Source of the DNA: Bacteroidales bacterium
GTDB taxonomy: Bacteria > Bacteroidota > Bacteroidia > Bacteroidales > F082
DNA: 64,000 nt
Reading direction: 5' to 3'
Assembly: GCA_023229135.1 (NCBI GenBank)
Contig: JALNZT010000001.1
Coordinates: 124,001 to 188,000 of the forward strand
Below are positions 33,827-41,454 of this stretch, in pieces (position 1 is the stretch's first letter; each line of letters begins with the position of its first letter). The translations under genes and the position numbers were made by a program. The notes beneath the pieces were generated by a model that ran no database searches, had not been told where the DNA came from, and was given only the letters and a program-made list of their open reading frames with translations.

Positions 33827-36364
33827 TTAAAAATCAAACTTAAATCTTACCCGTATGCCATTATTGGCCACGTTGGGGTTTTCGAGATGCGTAAGCCGTT
33901 GTACATAATCTATCCTGAAAAATTTCAGGATATTCCCGATTCCTACACTCATCTCCACGTAAGGCGTTCCCTCGAGGGTAAAGGTGGTGGCGTTTCCAAA
34001 TTCATCGGTTGGAAATAGCATAAGTCCGGGAGTAATATTTGGATTATTTTTGTCAGTAACACTGCCGTAAAGGCCTTTAAATGAGATTATTTCGCGCCAG
34101 CCTAAACGTTTTATCAAAGGTATTTTGTTGAAAAAGAAGCCGTTGAAATGCTGCTCGGCAAACAAGCTCACGTACTGGTCACTCACAAACTCCAGAAAGT
34201 TCATCAGGTTGTAGGAGAGCAACTGGTACGAATAGGTTTGATTTGCCCGGTGAACGGTAAGCAGCGGATATGGAATGCCCGAACCAAATATTTTAGAGCC
34301 TTCAAGTTCTACATCCATAAATCCGATAGGGGATAGGAAGACCCGCTTAAAAACATTGAAGTTTGCTTTGCCGTAATTGTAATCAGCAGCAAATAAGCCT
34401 TTTATTCCCTGGGTGTATGACAATTGGAAAATGGGTTGCTTGGTAATGATGGGCATCCTGTAGCTCAGCCCCTGGTAGAATTTTTCGTTTGGCGCAAATC
34501 GCAATGTTGTGCTAAATTCGCTCGAGATGATGGTGCTTAATTCATGGTCGCTGTAATTAAATTGCAAAGTGCCTCCAGGCTCTTGTATCAGGTTTTTGAA
34601 ATTCAGCATGGTAGAAAAGCCATTTCCCCAATCTCTATAATGCTCGAGTTTGAACATTTCGTAGTAAAGAATTTTATCAGCCACTCCGCGCTTAAAGGAG
34701 AGCAAGAAATTATCCTCGTTGATAAACTGCATTTCCATGCCCGGGAAGTTGGTTTCAACCTGGTACATGGCCTTTATGGAATGTCTCGGGTTTTCCTTTA
34801 TTGGTCGTCCGTTCAGCGACCAGGTGGCGCTGGCAGAATACTTAAACCTATCATCTGTAAATCCATAAGTCAGGTAACCATCCAGTCTGAGCCGTTCGTT
34901 AAATTTATCGGAAGTGCGGGCACCTATCCTGAGCCGCAAACCCTCCACATCATTAAAGCTATAAAAAGTGTTTACCGGGCCTACTTCAATCTTGCCGAAA
35001 TTCCAATAGCCGGCTACCATAAGCATAACAATATCCATAGTGCGTTTAAATGCCGGAACATGTTGCACGCTGTCAACCATAACGAAGATATTCTGCTCCT
35101 GAAGGGTCAGCTTTTCCAGTCTGCCCGCTTCCCAAAATGAGGAGTCGCGCTTGGCATGTCCAATGGTTCTTACCGTTTGCTCAATTCCCGAATAAATACT
35201 GTCGGCCCGAGGGATATTAAAGGCGTAATTGTCGTAAAACACGGTCTTTTTGCCGAATAAGCCCGTTCCTTTTTTCGTAAGATTGAAATCTACAACCAAC
35301 TCATCCTTGCTGAACATCCAGCCTTCGCCGTTTACCTTTTCAAATTCCTGAATGATTTGTAAATCATTCACGAAATTCAGGTTGATATCCTCGGTAACCC
35401 GCATATTTACTTTAATCACCGCGTAGGTGTCGTCGTCAGTAATGTAGAGATTGCCCACAAAGGCGAAGTCGGCCTTGTTCCTCGGCTGAAAGGCTAGGTT
35501 AATGGCCTGTAGCCCGTTTACGGCTATGGTGTCAATAATGTGGAATTTATAAATCAAAGGTGCCAGGGTGGAAATCGGGCTGATAAACTGGTTAGAGAGC
35601 AGGGTGATATTGTTTGAATAGATATCAATATCCTGGTAAAGGTTATCAATCATAAAACCAACGCCTTCGTTGTCAATATAATCATGAAAGCCCACCATAT
35701 TGGTTCCCGAGATGTATTCTTTTCTGGTACGCGGCTCCTTACGGTAATAAACTTTCGACAGGGTTTCTTTGAGGAATACCGGCAAATAAGGTTTTTCATT
35801 GATTTCGGAAGTATCCACAAAGCTGAAAACAAATTGAAACTTCTTGAACATCTTCTTGTTTCTGAACTCGTCGGTGATGTTGTTCAAAGAGAATTCCACT
35901 TTTTCATGCCTGTCGAATTCATAATAATCGAACATGGCTTTACTATTGGAATCCTTGTTATCGATAACCTTTCTAATGAGTTCCACGGCGAGGTTATTGC
36001 GGTTGCGGTAGCGCTTGCGTTGGCCGGTTACCACCACTTCGGTCAGTGCCATGCTCATAGGTTCTATTTCAAAGTTGATGGTTTGGTTTTTGGACTGGCC
36101 AAGTGGTTTTACCTGTTTTTCATAACCAACAAAAGAAGCCTGCAGCTGGCTGGAAGCCCATTGGGTGGAAAGGCTGTAATTACCGTTGTAATCGGTAACG
36201 GTGCCGATGTTTTTATCTATAAATACAACATTGACAAAAGGCAGCGGTTCTTTGGTTTTGGCATCAATAACCCGGCCTCTTATATTCACATAATTCTGAG
36301 CAATCCCGTCTATGGAATACAGCTTAAAAATTATGAGCGCAAATATATAGAGTAATCTTTTCAT
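33827..36364 (-). CDS. DUF5686 outer-membrane protein with carboxypeptidase-regulatory-like domain
   Basis: 845 residues. Signal peptide (cleavage near GIAQ), an N-terminal CarboxypepD_reg-like domain (residues about 25-115: GRVIDAKTKEPLPFVNVVF ... ALTEVVVTGQRKR), then a long beta-strand-rich body ending in an aromatic strand (GIRVRFKFDF) as in outer-membrane barrels. DUF5686 family. Co-transcribed in the inositol/sphingolipid run, so it may export or insert the lipid or bind something made of it; this is speculation from context. Confidence 0.8.
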   Translation of the reverse strand: MKRLLYIFALIIFKLYSIDGIAQNYVNIRGRVIDAKTKEPLPFVNVVFIDKNIGTVTDYNGNYSLSTQWASSQLQASFVGYEKQVKPLGQSKNQTINFEIEPMSMALTEVVVTGQRKRYRNRNNLAVELIRKVIDNKDSNSKAMFDYYEFDRHEKVEFSLNNITDEFRNKKMFKKFQFVFSFVDTSEINEKPYLPVFLKETLSKVYYRKEPRTRKEYISGTNMVGFHDYIDNEGVGFMIDNLYQDIDIYSNNITLLSNQFISPISTLAPLIYKFHIIDTIAVNGLQAINLAFQPRNKADFAFVGNLYITDDDTYAVIKVNMRVTEDINLNFVNDLQIIQEFEKVNGEGWMFSKDELVVDFNLTKKGTGLFGKKTVFYDNYAFNIPRADSIYSGIEQTVRTIGHAKRDSSFWEAGRLEKLTLQEQNIFVMVDSVQHVPAFKRTMDIVMLMVAGYWNFGKIEVGPVNTFYSFNDVEGLRLRIGARTSDKFNERLRLDGYLTYGFTDDRFKYSASATWSLNGRPIKENPRHSIKAMYQVETNFPGMEMQFINEDNFLLSFKRGVADKILYYEMFKLEHYRDWGNGFSTMLNFKNLIQEPGGTLQFNYSDHELSTIISSEFSTTLRFAPNEKFYQGLSYRMPIITKQPIFQLSYTQGIKGLFAADYNYGKANFNVFKRVFLSPIGFMDVELEGSKIFGSGIPYPLLTVHRANQTYSYQLLSYNLMNFLEFVSDQYVSLFAEQHFNGFFFNKIPLIKRLGWREIISFKGLYGSVTDKNNPNITPGLMLFPTDEFGNATTFTLEGTPYVEMSVGIGNILKFFRIDYVQRLTHLENPNVANNGIRVRFKFDF

Positions 36365-36377
36365 TATTACTGAGTAA

Positions 36378-36773
36378 TTATTTGAAAATGAAATATTTAT
36401 GGGTAAAGTAGTTGAATCCTATCCCGACAACCATTGCTACAATCACCTTTGATAATATGTAGTGGATGTTTGCATATTCAACCAGAATAAACAGTCCTGA
36501 TGTATTTAAAAAAATACTTGTAACCCAAACGGCTGAATATTTCAGTGACTGCTTATAGATATTGCCATACCGTTTGTGAAATGCCCAATTTCTTTCAAGA
36601 ATGAATGAAACCACCCCTCCACTCACTGCACCCGTTACAGCCGAGAACATATACCACAACTGAAATGCTTCGGTGAGCAGAACCAACACCAAAAAATCAG
36701 TTGCAGTGGCCAGACCGGCAACAATGTTGTAGCGTATGAATGAAGTGAAATTGGAGGGTATGTTTTTTTTCAT
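36378..36773 (-). CDS. GtrA-like membrane protein
   Basis: 131 residues with four membrane helices, the usual GtrA size and topology, and typical SFILERNWAFH and GFNYFTHKYFIFK motifs. GtrA proteins are linked to flipping or handling polyprenyl-linked sugars. In this run it may act on an inositol-lipid intermediate, which is inference. 13 bp after it comes the DUF5686 gene, and it starts 9 bp after the PgpA-like stop. Confidence 0.85.
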   Translation of the reverse strand: MKKNIPSNFTSFIRYNIVAGLATATDFLVLVLLTEAFQLWYMFSAVTGAVSGGVVSFILERNWAFHKRYGNIYKQSLKYSAVWVTSIFLNTSGLFILVEYANIHYILSKVIVAMVVGIGFNYFTHKYFIFK

Positions 36774-36782
36774 TGATTAGAA

Positions 36783-37259
36783 TTATAAAAACTTGATAAT
36801 GAGGAAGCTTTGTAGTATAATACTGGTATAAATTCCGGCCAGCACATCATCGAGCATTACACTCCAGTGACCTTTCATGGCATCAATTTTTCTGATGAAA
36901 AGGGGTTTTGCAATATCAAAAAACCTGAACAACAGTAAGGCTGCCAGGTAATATTCCCACCGCATTGGAAGGGCAATAGCAGCAATCCATACCCCAACCA
37001 CTTCATCTATCACAATTTTTGAAGCATCATGTTCCCAGATGGTATGTACTTTTTTTATGGAATAGGTTCCCAAAAAAAGCATGCCAACAATCAGGGCCAG
37101 GTTAAAAAAAAGAACAGCAGGCAGCTCAAACCCCAAATCATTGATGAGCCAGTTTGTAATGAAAAGTATTCCAATACCTACTATTGATCCTGCTGTTCCG
37201 GGTGCAAAAGGTGAATACCCTGAGCCCAGGGCTGTAGCTATGAGTTTATGCCATTTCAT
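36783..37259 (-). CDS. PgpA-like phosphatase, candidate phosphatidylinositol-phosphate phosphatase
   Basis: 158 residues, membrane protein with the PgpA-family signatures YSPFAPGTAGSIVG near residue 15, VIDEVVGVWIA near 82 and FRFFDIAKP near 112. Canonical PgpA dephosphorylates phosphatidylglycerophosphate. Here it overlaps the inositol-phosphate synthase by 4 nt and sits with a CDP-alcohol transferase, so removing the phosphate from phosphatidylinositol phosphate is the more likely role, as proposed for the related Bacteroides cluster. Confidence 0.82.
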   Translation of the reverse strand: MKWHKLIATALGSGYSPFAPGTAGSIVGIGILFITNWLINDLGFELPAVLFFNLALIVGMLFLGTYSIKKVHTIWEHDASKIVIDEVVGVWIAAIALPMRWEYYLAALLLFRFFDIAKPLFIRKIDAMKGHWSVMLDDVLAGIYTSIILQSFLIIKFL

Positions 37260-38578
37260 TGCTCTTCTTCGTAATAATCAAGGCCCAAATGATGAATCAG
37301 GGTTTCGCCCATCAGGTGCCTCAGGGTGTTTTCGAGTTTTATTTTTTGTAGAAATATATCGTGGATTGGCTGCAGACCTTGCATAGTTTGAGGTGATTTA
37401 AAATAGAAGGAAAGCCATTCCTGAATACCTTTCATTTGGGCACGATGGGCCAAATCCATAAACAGCGCCAGGTCCAGCACAACCGGTGCGGCCAGGATGG
37501 AGTCTTTACACAGAAAGTTCACCTTGATTTGCATTTTATATCCCAGCCAACCGAAAATATCGATATTGTCCCAGCTCTCCTTGTCATCGCCTTTGGGTGG
37601 ATAATAATTTATCCTCACCTTGTGGTACATATCTTTATAGAGTTCGGGGTACAAGTCAGCCTCCAATATACTTTCGAGCACACTTAGCTTGGATACCTCT
37701 TTGGTTTTGAAGGAATCAGCATCATCCAGCACTTTGCCATCCCTGTTGCCAAGGATATTAGTCGAAAACCAGCCATCAATGCCAATCAAGCGGGTTTTTA
37801 ATCCCGGACCCAATATGGTTTTCATCAGTGTTTGCCCGGTTTTAAAGTCTTTGCCGGCTATAGGTACCTTTAATTCATTGGCGAGGTCAACAATAGCGGG
37901 CATATCGCAGCTGAGGTTGGGCGCACCGTTTACAAAAGGAACCCCGCTTTTAATGGCCGCATATGCATAAATCATGCTCGGTGCTATGGCGGAATGATTG
38001 TTTTCGAGTGCTTTTTCAAACTGAAGCAGGTTCTGATGCATTTCCTGCTGTTCCACATAAATCTCGGTTGAAGCACACCACACCATTACCAGTCGGTTGC
38101 AACCGTTAACCTCCTTAAACTTCGCAATATCAGCCATTAAAGCATTGGCGTAATCCATTTTGGTTTTTTCGTGTTTGATGTGTTCCCCGTCGAGATTTTT
38201 CACGTATTTGTGGTCAAAAACGGCTGTCATGGGTTTTATGGCCTCCAGCTCGTCTTTCAGGTCTGTCAACAATTCCTTGTCCAGCACGCCGGCATTCATT
38301 GCCGCTTCATAGGCATTGTCTGGCGTGATGTCCCATCCCCCAAAAACCAGGTCCTTTAAGGATGCGAGTGGGACAAAATCATTAATTGCCGGGTTGCGGT
38401 TTTCGGTACGTTTGCCCAACCTGATTTTACCCATCTGGGTGATTGAACCAATTGGATGTCCTGTTCCTTTTCGGGCGGCAAGCGTCCCTGCAATAAAGGT
38501 GGTCGAAACTGCTCCGAGACCGGGAATAAGGATGCCGAGTTTACCATCAGCAGCCTGAATACTTTTTTTGTGATTCAT
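37256..38578 (-). CDS. myo-Inositol-1-phosphate synthase
   Basis: 440 residues, full length. NAD-binding N-terminus (GKLGILIPGLGAVSTTFIAG), then the conserved inositol-phosphate-synthase blocks VNGAPNLSCDMP near residue 220, KDFKTGQTLMKT near 243 and LGYKMQIKVNFLCKDSILAAP near 350. Converts glucose 6-phosphate to inositol phosphate, the headgroup source for the lipids in this run. It overlaps the PgpA-like gene (ATGA). Confidence 0.95.
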   Translation of the reverse strand: MNHKKSIQAADGKLGILIPGLGAVSTTFIAGTLAARKGTGHPIGSITQMGKIRLGKRTENRNPAINDFVPLASLKDLVFGGWDITPDNAYEAAMNAGVLDKELLTDLKDELEAIKPMTAVFDHKYVKNLDGEHIKHEKTKMDYANALMADIAKFKEVNGCNRLVMVWCASTEIYVEQQEMHQNLLQFEKALENNHSAIAPSMIYAYAAIKSGVPFVNGAPNLSCDMPAIVDLANELKVPIAGKDFKTGQTLMKTILGPGLKTRLIGIDGWFSTNILGNRDGKVLDDADSFKTKEVSKLSVLESILEADLYPELYKDMYHKVRINYYPPKGDDKESWDNIDIFGWLGYKMQIKVNFLCKDSILAAPVVLDLALFMDLAHRAQMKGIQEWLSFYFKSPQTMQGLQPIHDIFLQKIKLENTLRHLMGETLIHHLGLDYYEEEQ

Positions 38579-38596
38579 GGATTTTTATTTTTAAGG

Positions 38597-39274
38597 TTAC
38601 ATTTTATTATTACAGTGATTTATTCGTTGAAAAGCAGTGAAATTCGTCAAAATGGCGAGGATAAATATCGGGATGGTGAAAACAGAGATGTTTTCGAAAA
38701 ATGGAAAAGGCAACCACGCAACCGTGTATTTAAAATCGCCAAAAAAGTAGGAAACTATTCCGGCAAGCAAGGCGGCTATGCCAATGGTCAATACCCGCTC
38801 AGGCCGCTGCATGATGCCCACCGTGCATTCCACGCCGAGAGACTCAGCCCTTGCCCGCACGTAGCTCACCATAATTGAGCCTATCATGGCAATAAACGCA
38901 AACAGTGAACTCAGGAAATAATGGTGCGCCACCAGGTAGTAACAGATGCCCAAGAACATGAACATTTCGCTGTAGCGGTCGAGCACCGAATCGTAAAGTG
39001 CTCCGAATTTGCTGATTTTGTTCGTTATCCTTGCTAATTGCCCGTCAAGCATATCGAATAATCCGGCAAAGAGCGTGATGGCTCCAAACCAGAATATATA
39101 TCTAAAATCGCCCCGGTTGCCCACTTCGCCGCCGGCAATAAGCACACCGGTTGACACCAGCGTAATCCCCAAACCAATACTGGTTATGCCATTTGGAGTT
39201 ATGCCGGTTTTATTCAGCAAGTGAACCAGGGGAGTTATCGCTTTATAGGCGTTTGTTTTAATAGTATTCCACAT
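38597..39274 (-). CDS. CDP-alcohol phosphatidyltransferase, candidate PI-phosphate synthase
   Basis: 225 residues with six membrane helices. The complete family motif DG-x2-AR-x8-G-x3-D-x3-D is visible (DMLDGQLARITNKISKFG then ALYDSVLD) near residues 74-99. It would join CDP-diacylglycerol with inositol phosphate, since the next gene makes inositol phosphate. Other alcohol acceptors are possible from the sequence alone. First enzyme gene after the regulator, 51 bp downstream of it. Confidence 0.88.
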   Translation of the reverse strand: MWNTIKTNAYKAITPLVHLLNKTGITPNGITSIGLGITLVSTGVLIAGGEVGNRGDFRYIFWFGAITLFAGLFDMLDGQLARITNKISKFGALYDSVLDRYSEMFMFLGICYYLVAHHYFLSSLFAFIAMIGSIMVSYVRARAESLGVECTVGIMQRPERVLTIGIAALLAGIVSYFFGDFKYTVAWLPFPFFENISVFTIPIFILAILTNFTAFQRINHCNNKM

Positions 39275-39325
39275 AGCTTTAGGGTGTTTTTATTTTTTAG
39301 ATGAAGTTTTTTACACGGCAACCGA

Positions 39326-39877
39326 TTAATCTTTTGCTGGCTGAACATATTTAATGTCTTTTATCATTTTATCGGCCAGTTGCCAGTCGTTTATTAGTGC
39401 GCGAAAACTTTCCAGAATTTCATTCACCAATACAGAGGTACTTTTGGTAATTGAAAATACCTCTTCCCTTTTACCCCTTTGAATCAATCGTGTCAGATAG
39501 CTCTTTGCCATCCACTTTATACGGAAAATAATGTTCTCAGCTTTTGCACATCTTGAGATTAAATCTGGGTCGAAAGCCAGGTCGAGGTACCATTGGTTAT
39601 GTTTAAACAGCTTGTATAAACCTTTGAAAAGCAGGCTGATTTCTTCGTCCGGAGCTGTTTTTTGATTGGCTATTGCTGTTACAAGCACGCTTACTTCCTG
39701 TTCAAAATCCTGGAGTAACAGCTCAAAAAGCCCACTTTCACTTTCTATCTCCTTTGGAAGTCTCTTCCGACCGATTTCCGGTTCCTGCATTAGCCTATCC
39801 AGCGTTAAACCCAGAATACCGGACTGGACTATGATTCGCCCGGCTGCATTTATGATATCTTTGTTACTGGTAGTCAT
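39326..39877 (-). CDS. TetR-like regulator of the sphingolipid run
   Basis: 183 residues. The N-terminal helix-turn-helix-like region is short (IINAAGRIIVQSGILGLTLDRL ... IGRKRLPKEI), followed by a helical ligand-binding body. TetR class by size and layout; the HTH is somewhat divergent. First gene of the minus-strand run, preceded by a -7 box overlapped by a palindrome that could be its operator. Autoregulation, and control of the downstream genes, is a direct inference from this arrangement. Confidence 0.75.
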   Translation of the reverse strand: MTTSNKDIINAAGRIIVQSGILGLTLDRLMQEPEIGRKRLPKEIESESGLFELLLQDFEQEVSVLVTAIANQKTAPDEEISLLFKGLYKLFKHNQWYLDLAFDPDLISRCAKAENIIFRIKWMAKSYLTRLIQRGKREEVFSITKSTSVLVNEILESFRALINDWQLADKMIKDIKYVQPAKD

Positions 39878-39951
39878 CTCTTTCTTTGTTTAATGATTCA
39901 AAACCTGCACATTAATACATGCTATTTTCAACGAATGAATGTAAAACGCAG

Positions 39952-39975
39952 CAAAGTTAGTAAATGTTCACTAAC
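39952..39975 (-). promoter_or_regulatory. -7 promoter box overlapped by a palindromic operator
   Basis: On the minus strand TAACTTTG (39952-39959) is a perfect -7 box facing the TetR gene, with a leader of about 70 nt. GTTAGTAAATGTTCACTAAC (39956-39975) is a 20-bp palindrome (arms GTTAGT/ACTAAC, 16 of 20 positions symmetrical) that overlaps the box. The position suits repression by TetR. Confidence 0.65.
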
Positions 39976-40305
39976 CTAAAAAATTTATCGTGTTTTTTAT
40001 GAAATTTTTTATTTCCGAGCTTTCAATATTTGCTTGATAAATAATTTTATATTTTTCATATACTTGATTATCAATGTCTAAGTATAGTTTAAAAAGATTT
40101 GGGCTAAATACATGCTTAGCAACATAATTAATTACGCTTAAATTGTTTTTAACCGAACCCGTGAACTCATAAACCCATAAACATATTCAAGGACAAGACT
40201 TCCAAAAGGCGCAAAAACGAGCCGGATAGAAAAGCCTTGGGTTGAGAAAAAACACCTATCTCAAAAAAAATCTGACTTGGTGCTGGCCAAACCCCTAAAA
40301 CGTCT
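39976..40305. other. AT-rich divergent intergenic region
   Basis: About 330 bp between the TetR operator and the sucD promoter. Very AT-rich. No gene, strong hairpin or repeat seen. Confidence 0.5.
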
Positions 40306-40313
40306 TATCTTTG
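40306..40313 (+). promoter_or_regulatory. -7 promoter box for sucD
   Basis: TATCTTTG is a perfect TAnnTTTG box, 38 bp before the sucD ATG. A TTG lies further upstream (40277-40279) than the usual 19-21 bp, so the -33 element is uncertain. Confidence 0.6.
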
Positions 40314-40351
40314 GAGCTTAAAAATCGCTAAGCAATTCACAAAATTATATC

Positions 40352-41221
40352 ATGAGTGTACTTGTAAATAAAAACTCGAAAGTTATTGTCCAGGGCTTCA
40401 CCGGAAGCGAAGGTGGTTTTCATGCCGCGCAGATGATTGAGTATGGCACTAACGTAGTAGGAGGGGTAACACCCGGAAAAGGCGGACAATCGCATCTTAA
40501 TAAACCTGTTTTTAACACCGTTGCAGATGCTGTAAAGCAAGCCGGAGCTGATACTTCAGTAATATTTGTGCCGCCTGCTTTTGCAGCTGATGCCATTATG
40601 GAAGCTGCCGCCGCCGGTATAAAAGTTATCGTGTGCATCACCGAAGGTATTCCCACATCGGATATGGTGAAGGTGAAAGAATACCTGAAAGGCCACGACT
40701 GTCGCCTGATTGGGCCAAACTGCCCGGGAGTGATAACACCTGGTGAAGCCAAAGTAGGCATCATGCCTGGTTTTATTCATCAAAAAGGACGTGTAGGCAT
40801 TGTAAGTCGCTCAGGGACACTAACCTACGAAGCAGTTGATCAGCTTACAAAAGCCGGGTTAGGCCAAACTACAGCAATCGGTATTGGTGGCGATCCAATT
40901 ATTGGCACAACCACACGCGATGCGGTTGAGTTGTTGATGAACGATCCTGAAACCGAAGGCATTGTAATGATCGGTGAGATTGGTGGAAGCATGGAAGCAG
41001 ATGCAGCTTATTGGGTTAAAGAGCACGGCATCAAGCCGGTAGTAAGTTTCATTGCAGGTGCTACAGCTCCCAAAGGTCGCACAATGGGTCATGCCGGAGC
41101 TATAATTGGTGGCAAAGCTGATACTGCTGAGGCAAAAAAGGAAATCTTAAGAGATTGTGGAATTCACGTGGTGGATTCGCCTGCTGATATCGGAAAAAGA
41201 ATGGCAGAACTGCTTTCGTAG
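40352..41221 (+). CDS. sucD: Succinyl-CoA ligase alpha subunit
   Basis: 289 residues, full length. CoA-binding N-terminus (VIVQGFTGSEGGFH) and the ligase domain with IGPNCPGVITPGEAKVGIMPG and the phosphohistidine region TMGHAGAIIGG near residue 247. Substrate-level phosphorylation between succinyl-CoA and succinate. The beta subunit gene is not adjacent. It has its own promoter and a strong terminator. Confidence 0.95.
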   Translation: MSVLVNKNSKVIVQGFTGSEGGFHAAQMIEYGTNVVGGVTPGKGGQSHLNKPVFNTVADAVKQAGADTSVIFVPPAFAADAIMEAAAAGIKVIVCITEGIPTSDMVKVKEYLKGHDCRLIGPNCPGVITPGEAKVGIMPGFIHQKGRVGIVSRSGTLTYEAVDQLTKAGLGQTTAIGIGGDPIIGTTTRDAVELLMNDPETEGIVMIGEIGGSMEADAAYWVKEHGIKPVVSFIAGATAPKGRTMGHAGAIIGGKADTAEAKKEILRDCGIHVVDSPADIGKRMAELLS

Positions 41222-41253
41222 CAGCACAGAAAAGTCTATCTATTTTTGTTTTA

Positions 41254-41287
41254 CCCCGGCCTGAATGATTTCAGGTCGGGGTTTTTT
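41254..41287 (+). terminator. Terminator of sucD
   Basis: CCCCGGCCTGAA / TTCAGGTCGGGG stem with a TGAT loop and one mismatch, followed by six T. A strong intrinsic terminator 32 bp after the sucD stop. Confidence 0.9.
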
Positions 41288-41303
41288 GGTCGACTTGAAA
41301 GTT

Positions 41304-41417
41304 GTTCAGGCTGCGACTATCCTGTGACGATAAACAGTCGCGCCCTGACTATTTACTTAACACTTCCCAGTCAGGGTGCGACTTCTTCAGCATCGTCGTA
41401 TTAGTTGCATCCTGACT
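41304..41417. repeat. Four alternating copies of a 15-bp repeat
   Basis: Consensus AGTYGCRYCCTGACT. The copies are at 41304-41318 (minus, 12 of 15 to copy 2), 41336-41350 (plus), 41369-41383 (minus, one difference) and 41403-41417 (plus, three transitions). Orientation alternates and starts are 32, 33 and 34 bp apart, with unlike 17-19 bp spacers. Adjacent copies can pair into large stems. It lies between convergent sucD and the acyl-CoA ligase gene. Resembles a REP/BIME-type interspersed repeat. Confidence 0.7.
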
Positions 41418-41454
41418 TGCAACCTACAGCCCCTGGCCTCTCTCACCCATCGGT

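Noticed and set aside
41304..41417. Possible CRISPR array
   Set aside because: Repeats are only 15 bp, alternate in orientation, and spacers are 17-19 bp; no cas gene is near.
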